A stretch of DNA of 64,000 bases from an uncultured Kordiimonas sp. (GTDB lineage: Bacteria > Pseudomonadota > Alphaproteobacteria > Sphingomonadales > Kordiimonadaceae). Both the position numbers and the translations under genes were made by a program. Where the stretch lies: assembly GCA_947500295.1 (NCBI GenBank), contig CANMRM010000003.1, positions 124,001 through 188,000 on the forward strand, written 5' to 3'. The notes below the pieces were generated by a model. It was not told the DNA's origin. It saw nothing but the letters and a program-made list of their open reading frames with translations, and did no database searches. This document shows, piece after piece, positions 18,021 through 25,978 of this stretch. Numbering within the stretch: the stretch's first letter is position 1; every line of letters starts with the position of its first letter.

Positions 18021-18293
18021 ATGAAAGCATTTCACGTCACCCTTGTATCTGCCGCATCTCTGATGCTGGGCGCATGTTCGGTTAACATCTCAGATGATGG
18101 TGTCAGCCGCCACAATAGCGGGTATGACTATGACCGGGTAACGGTCACGTTGCCAGACGGCGACCGCGACAGCTTCAGCTGCCCGCAAGGTACATCAAGC
18201 TTCGTCATTAACCGCAAGGACGAAGGTCTGGGCATGGCTTATGGCTGCCGTACCAACGGCGCACCCATGCCAACGTTCGGCGACGGCGAGTAG
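18021..18293 (+). CDS. Small lipoprotein, function unknown
   Basis: 90 residues with a lipobox LMLGAC at about 14-19, so probably a lipid-anchored envelope protein of about 72 mature residues. The remainder is polar and carries two further cysteines (SFSCPQG and YGCRTNG) that could form a disulfide. The ATG follows AAGAGGATACCACCC, a good ribosome-binding site. It lies 88 bases after the receptor gene and before a strong terminator, so it is probably the last gene of the quinoprotein operon. No family recognised. Confidence 0.75.
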   Translation: MKAFHVTLVSAASLMLGACSVNISDDGVSRHNSGYDYDRVTVTLPDGDRDSFSCPQGTSSFVINRKDEGLGMAYGCRTNGAPMPTFGDGE

Positions 18294-18315
18294 CCCCAAA
18301 GGTTTGACCACAGCG

Positions 18316-18344
18316 AAAAGCCGGGTTTAGCCCGGCTTTTTTTG
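18316..18344 (+). terminator. Intrinsic terminator of the quinoprotein operon
   Basis: Hairpin AAAAGCCGGG-TTTAG-CCCGGCTTTT followed by further T on the plus strand, about 25 bases after the small lipoprotein stop. It closes the transcript that begins with the sugar dehydrogenase. Confidence 0.9.
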
Positions 18345-18358
18345 TGAAATGGTGATTG

Positions 18359-18428
18359 GTTAGGGGGCTAGGACCTCAAGGCTCAGGGTTGCCGATCTGT
18401 TCGTGGAGTTGGGTCCCGCCCCCTAGCT
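18359..18428. repeat. Imperfect inverted repeat beside the two mini-genes
   Basis: The arms TTAGGGGGCTAGGACC (from 18359) and GGGTCCCGCCCCCTAGC (to about 18427) pair over TAGGGGGC and GGACC with two mismatches, separated by about 36 bases. There is no T run on either side, so it is not an obvious intrinsic terminator. It sits immediately after the stop of the 41-residue mini-gene and may mark the end of that small unit. Confidence 0.5.
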
Positions 18429-18439
18429 TGTTTCGGCGC

Positions 18440-18565
18440 CTATTTGGCAAAACGCCGCTGTTGTTTTTTGGACTTCAACCGTGAGGGTTTCGTAGGAAAA
18501 TAAAGCAGTTCAGCGCTTCTCCGTTCCTCCGAGGGGGCCGAAGGTCGAGTCCTACGCTTTTTCAT
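18440..18565 (-). CDS. Predicted 41-residue basic protein (mini-gene 2)
   Basis: Very short gene starting at an ATG preceded by GAGGAGACAGTC, a good ribosome-binding site. The product begins MKKRRTRPSAPSEERR and ends KKQQRRFAK, so it is strongly basic, with no membrane segment. Its start lies inside the end of mini-gene 1 (14-base overlap, different frame), suggesting translational coupling. A nucleic-acid- or ribosome-binding peptide would fit the composition, but this is a guess. No family recognised. Confidence 0.4.
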   Translation of the reverse strand: MKKRRTRPSAPSEERRSAELLYFPTKPSRLKSKKQQRRFAK

Positions 18566-18731
18566 GACTGTCTCCTCGCCACTTCGTCAGGCACCGTCTG
18601 ACATGCCAATCATGCAACTCTTCAATCAATTGGTCTCGAACCTGCTTGATGGTCCTGGCTGACGGCCGCCCTAGACCGGAAGTTTGAATGGGGACAGGGC
18701 TGAGGCCCCTCCACACTGCTCTTTTGTCCAT
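18552..18731 (-). CDS. Predicted 59-residue protein (mini-gene 1)
   Basis: Short gene with an excellent ribosome-binding site (AAAGGAGAG, seven to eight bases before the ATG at 18731). The product begins MDKRAVWRGLSPVPIQ and has a probable amphipathic helix, SARTIKQVRDQLIEELHDWH, in the second half; it is basic overall and soluble. The stop overlaps the start of mini-gene 2. The unit is divergent from the LysR gene at 18859 across an AT-rich spacer, which suggests possible shared regulation. No family recognised. Confidence 0.45.
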   Translation of the reverse strand: MDKRAVWRGLSPVPIQTSGLGRPSARTIKQVRDQLIEELHDWHVRRCLTKWRGDSHEKA

Positions 18732-18858
18732 TCTACTCTCCTTTCTGCCATGCAGTGGGACAGCTGGTTACCCAGCTCATGATTCGATTGGACCACAGCA
18801 TATAAATTTGATAAAGCGAATATGTTAAATATTTTATATTGATAAAAAGAATAGATAG

Positions 18859-19716
18859 ATGGACATTAACCAGATCCGTACATTCCTTGCTGTGGTGCAA
18901 ACCGGCAGCTTTGTTGGCGCAGCAGAGACGGTGCATGTAACCCAGTCAACCGTAAGTGTGCGTATGCGTACATTGGAAGACGAGCTGGGCGTGGCGCTTT
19001 TTGGCCGTGGAAAAAAAGGGGCGGTGCTGACAGCAGCAGGCCAAAAATTCCTGCGCACAGCAAGCGCAATGGCGCAATTGTGGGAACAGGCAAAGCTGGA
19101 CGCCGGTATCGTTGAGCAGTCTGCGGTGAGTCTGCGGATCGGGGCACAGGTCAGCTTGTGGCAAGGCTACCTCACTCACTGGCTTGGCTGGATGGAGGAC
19201 ACCATGCCCGACGCTATGATCAGCGCCAGCATGGCAGACCCGCTGACCCTTTCGGCGCAATTGACCGACGGGGCGCTGGACGCGGCGGTCATGTACCGTC
19301 CGCAATATCGGCCCGGCTTTCGTGCGGTTCAGATTTTTTCTGAAGAAGTCATTCTTGTCAGCAGCCTCGCTCCCGGTGATGACCCGTTTGGCAAGCGCTA
19401 TGTGCTCACATACTGGGGGCCAGATTTCCAGGAGGACCACGCGCTAAATTTTCCTAGCCAGAAAACGCCGCGCCTGTCGGTGGACCTGGGAACCATCGCT
19501 ATCGATTATTTGCTGGAACGGCCGGCGGCAGCATATTTCCCGCGTCGGATTGCGTCACCTTATTTGAAGACAGGTCAGTTAAGGTGTGTGGATACCGCGC
19601 CGGGGTTTCTTTACCCCGCTTATGTTGTGCTTCCGGAGTCGCTGGAACCCAGCCTTAGCCAGACCGTGCTCAATGGCCTGAATGAAGTGGCGCAGACATG
19701 CGGGATTATTCCGTGA
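18859..19716 (+). CDS. LysR family transcriptional regulator
   Basis: 285 residues. The N-terminal winged helix-turn-helix (1-60: LAVVQTGSFVGAAETVHVTQSTVSVRMRTLE, written here in parts as SFVGAAETVHVTQ and STVSVRMRTLEDELG) is canonical. The rest is a LysR-type substrate-binding domain beginning LRIGAQVSLWQGY. The effector is unknown. It is divergent from the two mini-genes across 127 bases of AT-rich DNA and lies upstream of the secreted protein gene at 19836 and near the membrane quinoprotein; control of one of these is plausible but unproven. The ATG at 18859 has only a weak ribosome-binding site. Confidence 0.9.
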   Translation: MDINQIRTFLAVVQTGSFVGAAETVHVTQSTVSVRMRTLEDELGVALFGRGKKGAVLTAAGQKFLRTASAMAQLWEQAKLDAGIVEQSAVSLRIGAQVSLWQGYLTHWLGWMEDTMPDAMISASMADPLTLSAQLTDGALDAAVMYRPQYRPGFRAVQIFSEEVILVSSLAPGDDPFGKRYVLTYWGPDFQEDHALNFPSQKTPRLSVDLGTIAIDYLLERPAAAYFPRRIASPYLKTGQLRCVDTAPGFLYPAYVVLPESLEPSLSQTVLNGLNEVAQTCGIIP

Positions 19717-19767
19717 AGTGTCTCCAGACCGGGTGATTCATCTATCATTTTAATCAATAGTTATAAT

Positions 19768-19835
19768 GCAATAAATTCAATTTAATTAAGTTTCTCATGC
19801 CCCATCTAAAAGTCTCCACAGCTCGGGAGACATCC
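19768..19835 (+). promoter_or_regulatory. Conserved leader with ribosome-site hairpin (paralog A)
   Basis: This leader shares TTCAATTTAA, then ATCTAAAAG and CTCC at the same spacing, with the leader of the paralog at 25979. The latter part can fold as GTCTCC (19812-19817), an eight-base loop and GGAGAC (19826-19831), which hides the GGGAGA ribosome-binding site just before the ATG at 19836. The TTTAAT and CATCTA boxes about 16 bases apart could be the promoter. Confidence 0.45.
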
Positions 19836-20147
19836 ATGAATAGAGTATCAATTGGTGCTTTCGCCTTTTTGTTTGGCCTCGGAACTGCAGTTGCTTTGGC
19901 GGCTGACGGCGTGTCTGTCACGAACCGTGACAGCCAGGCCCATATTATTGTTTTTGAGGACCAGGACGAAAACCTAAGCGAGATTACGGTTGAGCCGGGC
20001 GCAAGGGTTGAAAATCCATGCGTTGAAGGCTGTTTTTTATGGCTTAAGGAAGCCGAAGATTTTCAATTCGTCGACAAGGGCGTTAGCGCTGCGTTTTTTA
20101 TTCGGGGCGGTCAGCTTGTCACGTCGGACACCCAGGCTGGCGAATAA
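19836..20147 (+). CDS. Secreted CxxxC protein, paralog A (unknown function)
   Basis: 103 residues with a signal peptide (MNRVSIGAFAFLFGLGTAVA, cleavage after about LAA). The mature part of about 80 residues looks beta-rich and contains VSVTNRDSQAHIIVFED and the hallmark CVEGCFLWLKE (C62, C66), whose two cysteines could form a disulfide or bind a metal. A clear paralog lies at 25979. The hydrophilic first half with AHIIV and ENL resembles small cupredoxin-like domains only loosely; no copper-ligand set is evident. The ATG at 19836 begins the signal peptide and follows GGGAGA. Confidence 0.75.
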   Translation: MNRVSIGAFAFLFGLGTAVALAADGVSVTNRDSQAHIIVFEDQDENLSEITVEPGARVENPCVEGCFLWLKEAEDFQFVDKGVSAAFFIRGGQLVTSDTQAGE

Positions 20148-20204
20148 CTTCAAATCCATCGAAAGCCAATAGAAAACGGTACTTTGAACATTGCCAATAC
20201 GATA

Positions 20205-20231
20205 AAAATCCGGGCGATTGCCCGGCTTCTT
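20205..20231. terminator. Bidirectional terminator between paralog A and the quinoprotein gene
   Basis: Stem CCGGGC-GATT-GCCCGG at 20210-20225. On the minus strand it is followed by ATTTTTATC, a good T run that would end the membrane quinoprotein message; on the plus strand CTTCTTAT follows, weaker, and could end the paralog A message. Confidence 0.75.
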
Positions 20232-20248
20232 ATCGGCGCATTTCACTT

Positions 20249-22291
20249 TCAATCGGTGGGCAGCGCGAAGGCGACAACATTGTCGCCGCGACGTGTGCCA
20301 ACACGGGAATGCCCGCCCGCCGCAATCACAACATATTGTCGGCCGTCATATTCATACGTCATCGGCGTCGCTTGGCCGCCAGCCGGTAACCGACCTTTCC
20401 AGAGCTCCCTGCCGGTTGCCACGTCAAGGGCCCGCAAGTAATCGTCCATCGCGGCGCCGATGAAAATCAGGCCTGACGCCGTGACAATGGGCCCGCCAAA
20501 ATTAGGCGTGCCAAGCTCGAGCACAAGCCCGCCCGGTGCTAGGTCTTCTGTTGTGCCAAGCGTTTGCCGCCAGACAATCTCACCCGTGTCGAGGTTAATG
20601 CCGGCAATCACGCCCCAGGGCGGGGCCGTGCAGGGCAGGCCGAGCGGAGAAAGAAGTTCCGCGCGCCGCATTTCATAGGGCCCGCCTTCCATCGGCGCAA
20701 ACTCGGCTCCGTCTTCAATTGCATCAAGGGGTTGAGCCGCTTGAGAGCGTTCATAGAGTTTAATGAAGCTACCCATGTTGCTCATATTGATCACCAGCAG
20801 ATTGCGCGTGGGATCAAAGGCCGCGCTGCCCCAGTTGGCTCCCCCGCCGGAGAAAGGGTAAGCAAACGTGCCCTCCAGCGATGGCGGCGTATAAAGCCCC
20901 TCCTGTCGCAAGGATGCGATTTGGTTGCTGCAGGCCATCTTGTCCCAGAGGGTGATGCCAAAGGCGTCGTCCGGGTCCGCTCTGTTAGGCACAATAGGCG
21001 GTGTTGCCGTGGGAAATGGCTGAGTTGGTGAAAGCACCTCACCTGCAACGCCGCCTTGCGGCACCGCGCGTTCTTCAATGGGCAGGAAAGGTTCGCCGGT
21101 GTCCCGGTCGAGCACAAACACCAGCCCCGTTTTTGTCACCTGTGCAACCACATCATGCGCAACGCCACCGCGCCACACTTCATAAAGTCCGGGCTGCGCT
21201 GGCACGTCATAGTCCCACACATCATGGTGAACGGTCTGAAAGTGCCATTTCACAGTACCTGTGTGCGCATCCAGTGCTACAACCGAATTGGCGTAGCGGT
21301 TGTCGCCGACCCGGTTGCCGCCATAGTAATCCGGGCTCGGGCTCGAAGTGGGCAGGAAAACCATTTGCCGTTCTTCGTCAACTGACATGGTGGACCAGAC
21401 ATTGGCATGGCCAGTTGTGTCGGCGGACGCGCCTGCCCAGCTTGTACGCGCAGGGTCTGCCGGGTCGCGCGGGATCGGATCAAAGCTCCATTTTGGTTCG
21501 CCGGTCCGCACATCAAACGCATACACGGTGCCAAGCGGCGCTCTTGTTCGCAGGTTGTCTCCAATAGCCGTGCCCGTAACGACGGTGTCGCCCACAATTG
21601 CCGGCGCCGATGTGATCTGAAACTCGCCTGGCCAACGAAGTGCGATGTCGGCTTCGATTTTGACTTGCCCGTTTGCACCAAAGCCCGGGCAGGGCAGGCC
21701 GGTGCTGGTGTCCAGAGCAATGAGCCGCGAATCCACCGTGCCGACAAACACCCGCGATGTGCATGCGGGGGCAGTGCCTGCTGTCTCGTCCTGCCTGTCT
21801 TCCTGCCAGTGGGAAACACCGCGGCAAGTAAACTGGTTCGCCGGTCTGCCGTCTGTCGGTATCTTCGGGTCAAATCGCCAGATCTCGTCCCCGGTTGCCG
21901 GATTGAGCGCAATGACATCCTGAAACTGGGTACAGAAAATCAGCTTGTCGTCGACCAGAATCGGTGTGGCTTGAAATGCCGCTCGGCCTGCCGCATTTTC
22001 TCTTCCACCAAAGGCCCCGGTTTTGTGGACCCATGCAACTTCAAGATCACGCACATTCTCGGGGGTGATCTGTTTGGCTCCCGAAAAGCGGGTCCCTTTT
22101 TTGTTACCACCATAGGCAGGCCAACCAGCCCCCATGGCGTGCTTGCCAGGGCGAACCACGTTCGCCTGACCGTCAATGGTCAGATCGTCCGCCAGTCCCA
22201 GCATGGACCAGATAACAGAGCCTCCGAGCAAGCTGACAGCAAGGAAAAGTCCCGCGACGAGCAGTATGACCTTAACTGGCCTGATTTTCAT
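20249..22291 (-). CDS. Membrane-anchored PQQ-dependent dehydrogenase
   Basis: 680 residues: one N-terminal transmembrane helix (VKVILLVAGLFLAVSLLGGSVIWS) and an eight-bladed quinoprotein propeller facing the periplasm. Typical stretches are WPAYGGNKKGTRFS, LEVAWVHKTGAFG, NQFTCRGVSHW, STMSVDEERQMVFLP, TVHHDVWDYDVPAQP and GGANWGSAAFDPTRNL. It resembles membrane glucose dehydrogenase but lacks that enzyme's block of five membrane helices, and there is no CxxCH haem site, so electrons would go to the quinone pool or a separate cytochrome. Substrate unknown. The ATG at 22291 is chosen because it begins the membrane helix region. Confidence 0.88.
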   Translation of the reverse strand: MKIRPVKVILLVAGLFLAVSLLGGSVIWSMLGLADDLTIDGQANVVRPGKHAMGAGWPAYGGNKKGTRFSGAKQITPENVRDLEVAWVHKTGAFGGRENAAGRAAFQATPILVDDKLIFCTQFQDVIALNPATGDEIWRFDPKIPTDGRPANQFTCRGVSHWQEDRQDETAGTAPACTSRVFVGTVDSRLIALDTSTGLPCPGFGANGQVKIEADIALRWPGEFQITSAPAIVGDTVVTGTAIGDNLRTRAPLGTVYAFDVRTGEPKWSFDPIPRDPADPARTSWAGASADTTGHANVWSTMSVDEERQMVFLPTSSPSPDYYGGNRVGDNRYANSVVALDAHTGTVKWHFQTVHHDVWDYDVPAQPGLYEVWRGGVAHDVVAQVTKTGLVFVLDRDTGEPFLPIEERAVPQGGVAGEVLSPTQPFPTATPPIVPNRADPDDAFGITLWDKMACSNQIASLRQEGLYTPPSLEGTFAYPFSGGGANWGSAAFDPTRNLLVINMSNMGSFIKLYERSQAAQPLDAIEDGAEFAPMEGGPYEMRRAELLSPLGLPCTAPPWGVIAGINLDTGEIVWRQTLGTTEDLAPGGLVLELGTPNFGGPIVTASGLIFIGAAMDDYLRALDVATGRELWKGRLPAGGQATPMTYEYDGRQYVVIAAGGHSRVGTRRGDNVVAFALPTD

Positions 22292-22371
22292 GACGTGCCC
22301 CCCGCGGTTGCTGTTGCCCTGCCAACCATTGGCTCTAGTTTCATTTACCACGACAATAAGAGGCAGGCACG

Positions 22372-22659
22372 ATGTCAGTATATATTATTTCACAACTCAC
22401 CATCCATAACCGGGAAGAATACAACAGGTATGTGGATGGATTCATGGACGTATTCACGCAATATGACGGTAAAATGCTGAGCGTGGATGAAGACCCGAAG
22501 GTGCTTCTGGGGGAGTGGAATGCAACGCGCTCCGTGCTGATCGAGTTCCCGGACGAAGGCGCTGCGATGGCATGGATGAATTCCGACGCTTACAAGAAAA
22601 TAGCCAGGCACCGTGACGCCGGTGCCAGCATTAATTCTATCCTTGTCGAGAGCATTTAG
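22372..22659 (+). CDS. DUF1330 family protein
   Basis: 95-residue small alpha/beta (dimeric ferredoxin-like) protein of the DUF1330 family, opening with SVYIISQLTIHNREEYNRYV. The typical middle is VLLGEWNATRSVLIEFPDEGAAMAWMNSDAY. The biochemical role of the family is not established. The ATG follows AAGAGGCAGG. It is divergent from the quinoprotein gene. Confidence 0.88.
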   Translation: MSVYIISQLTIHNREEYNRYVDGFMDVFTQYDGKMLSVDEDPKVLLGEWNATRSVLIEFPDEGAAMAWMNSDAYKKIARHRDAGASINSILVESI

Positions 22660-22706
22660 GTGCAGCTTCGTCACTCTGCGGATTTATCAACACATTTGAT
22701 GGCCGG

Positions 22707-23921
22707 TTAATTCTCACGTGGTCCCGACAGGGCTTGCAATTCCCTTTGTGCCGTCTGGTTGTCTGGTTTGATGGCAAGGGCACGCTCGAAGGCAGTTGCG
22801 GCTTGGTTCTGTTCGCCCGCCGCTTTTAAACCCAATCCAAGGCTGATCCATGCATTCGCGCTGCCCGGATAGCTTTTTGTGTTCAAACGAAAATGAACCA
22901 AGGCTTTCTCAAGGTCAGGACGCTTGAGGTAACTCATAAGATTATGCCCCATGAAGTTGATCGCGCCCTCGTTCGGGTGGATGGTTGTGCCAAGGCGTGT
23001 TGACAAGGCCTCATATTGCGCGCCTATCACTTCAGGCCTTGTATAGAGGGTTTCAAGTGTGGGTTTATGCCCGTTAAATACATGCTTTAGGCCGTCCATA
23101 AAGGCGGTCAGCTGCAGGGTGTGGTGATTGTCACCACTGTAGGATTTGTGCGCCCAATGTAGCCCGACTGGGTTGGCGGCGTTCAGTATGTCGGCAACGT
23201 TGGTGAGGTCTCCGGCGGTTGGGAAATGCTGAACGGGGTATGGTTCGCTTTGCGTCGCCAGGTATAGCGCTTTGTTTTCGAACGTGCGGGTACCGAAGGT
23301 ATCGGCTGCTCTTTTGTAGATGACAAAGTCGTCCCACCACTGACTGGGGTCAATGGCGATGTAGGCGCCGAACATTTCCGGTCTTGTAAACAGGCTGTGC
23401 AGGACGGGCAAACCATTGAAGGAATACCCCGCCAACAGGCGATAGCCGCTTGTGGCATAAGTAGCTTCAATGTGGGGAATCAGGTCTTTTTTCAGAAAAT
23501 CGAGAAAGCGGTCGCCGCCACCGCTTGCGCCATAACCTTCGTCTTTCAGGCCTTCATAACCGATAAGGGACCGGGTGGGACTGGCATCCCGAACCCGCTG
23601 GCCGTCGTTTGAAACGCCGATGATAATCATCTCGGGAATATGAGGGCTGACATCCGCCGCCAGTTGGCGCGCCGCGGTAGCGAAAGGCGCGAAATACCAA
23701 TTGCCATCCAGGATGTAGACGACAGGGTAATTGCGATAGTCTTTTGACCAGCTGTAGCTCTCGGGCAGGGCGACAAAGTAGCTTCGTTCTTCATTCAGCA
23801 CCTCCGACTGGATAGTATGTTCGGTGCCGATGGTCACGGGTTCCTGTGCCTGAATGCTGACCACGGGAAGCAGTATCAGGGCAAGCAGAACGGTCAGCCG
23901 GGCAGGCATGCGGTTGAGCAC
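22707..23921 (-). CDS. Secreted esterase-D-like hydrolase with C-terminal TPR
   Basis: 404 residues. A signal peptide (RMPARLTVLLALILLPVVS) is followed by an alpha/beta hydrolase of the esterase D/enterochelin esterase type: RSYFVALPESYSW, YPVVYILDGNWYF, the nucleophile elbow LLAGYSFNGL and SGDNHHTLQLTAF near the expected histidine. The C-terminus carries a TPR (AWISLGLGLKAAGEQNQAATAFERA, in parts). Related proteins hydrolyse siderophore esters or acyl esters; no siderophore gene is adjacent. The GTG at 23921 is chosen as start because AAGGAGGTG sits at ideal distance; an ATG at 23909 is less well placed. Confidence 0.8.
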   Translation of the reverse strand: MLNRMPARLTVLLALILLPVVSIQAQEPVTIGTEHTIQSEVLNEERSYFVALPESYSWSKDYRNYPVVYILDGNWYFAPFATAARQLAADVSPHIPEMIIIGVSNDGQRVRDASPTRSLIGYEGLKDEGYGASGGGDRFLDFLKKDLIPHIEATYATSGYRLLAGYSFNGLPVLHSLFTRPEMFGAYIAIDPSQWWDDFVIYKRAADTFGTRTFENKALYLATQSEPYPVQHFPTAGDLTNVADILNAANPVGLHWAHKSYSGDNHHTLQLTAFMDGLKHVFNGHKPTLETLYTRPEVIGAQYEALSTRLGTTIHPNEGAINFMGHNLMSYLKRPDLEKALVHFRLNTKSYPGSANAWISLGLGLKAAGEQNQAATAFERALAIKPDNQTAQRELQALSGPREN

Positions 23922-24023
23922 GAAAACACCTCCTTCATTGGGAAGCGCGCACTATAAAAGCCAGGCGTTTGGGCGCAAGACCCAAAAATGCCGCATGGGA
24001 TTCCATGATTAGCTCAGTTTCTG

Positions 24024-24563
24024 CTATTTGCTGGCGGTGCCAGCCATTTCCTGCAATTTGAGCGCGGTTCGCAGGTTGCGGGCTGTTTTTTCCACCGGCA
24101 GGAATTTGTCGACTTTCGCCACCAGTTTGGACCTTCCAACACCGTCCGGTGCATGCAGGTAAAAAACCTTGTCGGTCAGCTCAAATTGTTCGCTGGGTGC
24201 CTTCAGCTCCTGAAGAGCTGGCAGGTCAGGCGCCATTGCAGGTTCAAACAGGAAGAACAGTTGCACACATTTGGCATCGCCGTCCGGATAGGGGTTTGTG
24301 GCAATCGCCGCCACCAGATCACCCTCGCTCATCGCGAGGACAGCGGGGCGGAATCCGAAGCGTTCTTCGATAGCTTCTTCCAGGCGGGAAGAGACAGTGA
24401 TGGCGTCTGGGAGATCAGAGCGGAAAACACAGTTCCCGCTCTGGATATAGGTTTGCACATCCTGAAAGCCGAGGCCATCGCACAATGCCTTCAACTCTTT
24501 CATCGGCAGGATATTGTTCCCGCCGACGTTTATACCGCGCAGTAGTACGACCCAGGTGTGCAT
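24024..24563 (-). CDS. DUF1697 family protein
   Basis: 179 residues matching DUF1697: VVLLRGINVGGNNILPMKEL, then ALCDGLGFQDVQTYIQSGNCVF at the start and VATNPYP-type and NLRTALKL stretches later. The fold is known from structural genomics but no reaction is established. It lies nine bases after the dehydrogenase gene at 24573 on the same strand, so the two are probably cotranscribed. Confidence 0.9.
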   Translation of the reverse strand: MHTWVVLLRGINVGGNNILPMKELKALCDGLGFQDVQTYIQSGNCVFRSDLPDAITVSSRLEEAIEERFGFRPAVLAMSEGDLVAAIATNPYPDGDAKCVQLFFLFEPAMAPDLPALQELKAPSEQFELTDKVFYLHAPDGVGRSKLVAKVDKFLPVEKTARNLRTALKLQEMAGTASK

Positions 24564-24572
24564 GCAGGCAGT

Positions 24573-25715
24573 TTAGTCCAATGCCAGCTGAGGGCAAACA
24601 AGGAACTTTTCACCGGTTTTCTTTGCATAGTAACGAGCCACTACGTCGGCTTTCAGTGCATCTGCCAGCGAAATATCATCGGTATAGTGACTGGCAAAAG
24701 TCGTCGTAAGCTCATCCGCAACACGCTTGCGCAAGCGACCTGCCACTTCGTTACCGACGCGCGCGAGGAAGTTCGGCAAGAGCCAGCCACCAACGCCCCA
24801 GGCCATACCATAACCGCGTGTAAGCGTGGTTGGCGATGTGTCGAGCCCGCCATAGAGATAGACCTGCTTGTGTTTCACCGAACCATAGATGCTGTATGCC
24901 CCGGGTGTGCGTGCAGCGGCGCCTTCCATAGCGGTCAGGATGTTGGAAGCGAGCATGCCGCCGCCAGTTGCGTCAAATGCCAGCGTGGCGCCAGTGGCGT
25001 GGACGGCGTCGATCAGATCCGGCATGAAGCTGTCGCTGGAACTGTTCACCACATATTTGGCACCCATGTCCTTCAGAAGTTTTGCCTGCTCTTCCTTGCG
25101 GACAATGTTCACCAGTTCAACACCGTCAGCCTGACAGATACGGTTGAGCATCTGGCCGAGGTTTGATGCAGCTGCTGTGTGTACAAGCGCAGTGTGGCCT
25201 TCAAGTTTCATGGTCTCGATCATGGAAAGCGCGGTGAGCGGGTTAACAAACGAAGACGCGCCGTCGCGCGCCGTGTTGCCTTCATGCAGCGGCAGGCACA
25301 TCTGGGATTCCACTATGCAGTATTCGGCATACATGGCACCGCTCATCACGGCCACTGTTTTGCCAACAAGGCTTTGTGCATAGGCATCGTCACCAGCGGC
25401 GACAACAGTGCCTGCGCCTTCGTTGCCAACCGGCAGCGATTGCCCAATGCGTGCCTTCATCACCCGCATGCCCTGCTCGGGTACCGGTGCGGTCAGCACA
25501 GTGTCTTTGCCTGCACCAGACGAGGCTGCTGCCGCCATATTGGCCCAACCGAACATCACACCTTGGTCGGACGGGTTTATGGGCGCAGCCTCAACGCGCA
25601 CAATGACCTGCGTCGCGTTTGGCGTGGGCATTTCTTTTTCAATCAGCTCCATGCGGAGCTCGCCGTCTTCGGAGACGGTGGAGACCATTTTCAAATTAGT
25701 GGCTGGCAAGGACAT
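24573..25715 (-). CDS. Zinc-type/quinone-reductase-like alcohol dehydrogenase (MDR family)
   Basis: 380-residue medium-chain dehydrogenase/reductase. The GroES-like half contains VRVEAAPINPSDQG and GNEGAGTVVAAG; the Rossmann half contains VHTAAASNLGQMLNRICQ and DATGGGMLASNILTAM. The catalytic-zinc cysteine pattern is not apparent, so it is closer to the quinone oxidoreductase/enoyl reductase branch and probably uses NADPH. The ATG at 25715 follows AAAGGGG; the in-frame extension to 25754 is unlikely. Substrate unknown. DUF1697 follows directly. Confidence 0.85.
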   Translation of the reverse strand: MSLPATNLKMVSTVSEDGELRMELIEKEMPTPNATQVIVRVEAAPINPSDQGVMFGWANMAAAASSGAGKDTVLTAPVPEQGMRVMKARIGQSLPVGNEGAGTVVAAGDDAYAQSLVGKTVAVMSGAMYAEYCIVESQMCLPLHEGNTARDGASSFVNPLTALSMIETMKLEGHTALVHTAAASNLGQMLNRICQADGVELVNIVRKEEQAKLLKDMGAKYVVNSSSDSFMPDLIDAVHATGATLAFDATGGGMLASNILTAMEGAAARTPGAYSIYGSVKHKQVYLYGGLDTSPTTLTRGYGMAWGVGGWLLPNFLARVGNEVAGRLRKRVADELTTTFASHYTDDISLADALKADVVARYYAKKTGEKFLVCPQLALD

Positions 25716-25916
25716 GTTGACCCCTTTGCATTCATGAATTTCCGGGCGGTGCATCCGCGCATGTTGGCGTTCGAATGCACCAAATATTGTTTCGATGGGT
25801 GATGTAGGTCTGCTGGCGCAAAAGGCGAACCCTATTGCATTCTGGCTTTTTGGGTGGTGTTGGAATGGCTGATTTCAATGCGCCATAGGATTATCCAATC
25901 AAAAACACGTCCTAAT

Positions 25917-25978
25917 TTCAATTTAAACGTATGGCGTGTGACACTATCTAAAAGGCTCCCCGCTCAAGGAGACACAGT
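25917..25978 (+). promoter_or_regulatory. Conserved leader with ribosome-site hairpin (paralog B)
   Basis: Shares TTCAATTTAA and ATCTAAAAG-CTCC with the leader at 19768-19835. CTCC (25956-25959) can pair with GGAG (25968-25971) of the ribosome-binding site over an eight-base loop, the same geometry as paralog A although two flanking positions no longer pair fully. TTTAAA and TATCTA 17 bases apart are promoter-like. Confidence 0.45.

Noticed and set aside
21407-22480. 357-codon plus-strand frame over the membrane quinoprotein
   Set aside because: Antisense to a quinoprotein with family motifs; its predicted protein is arginine/cysteine-rich without known features.
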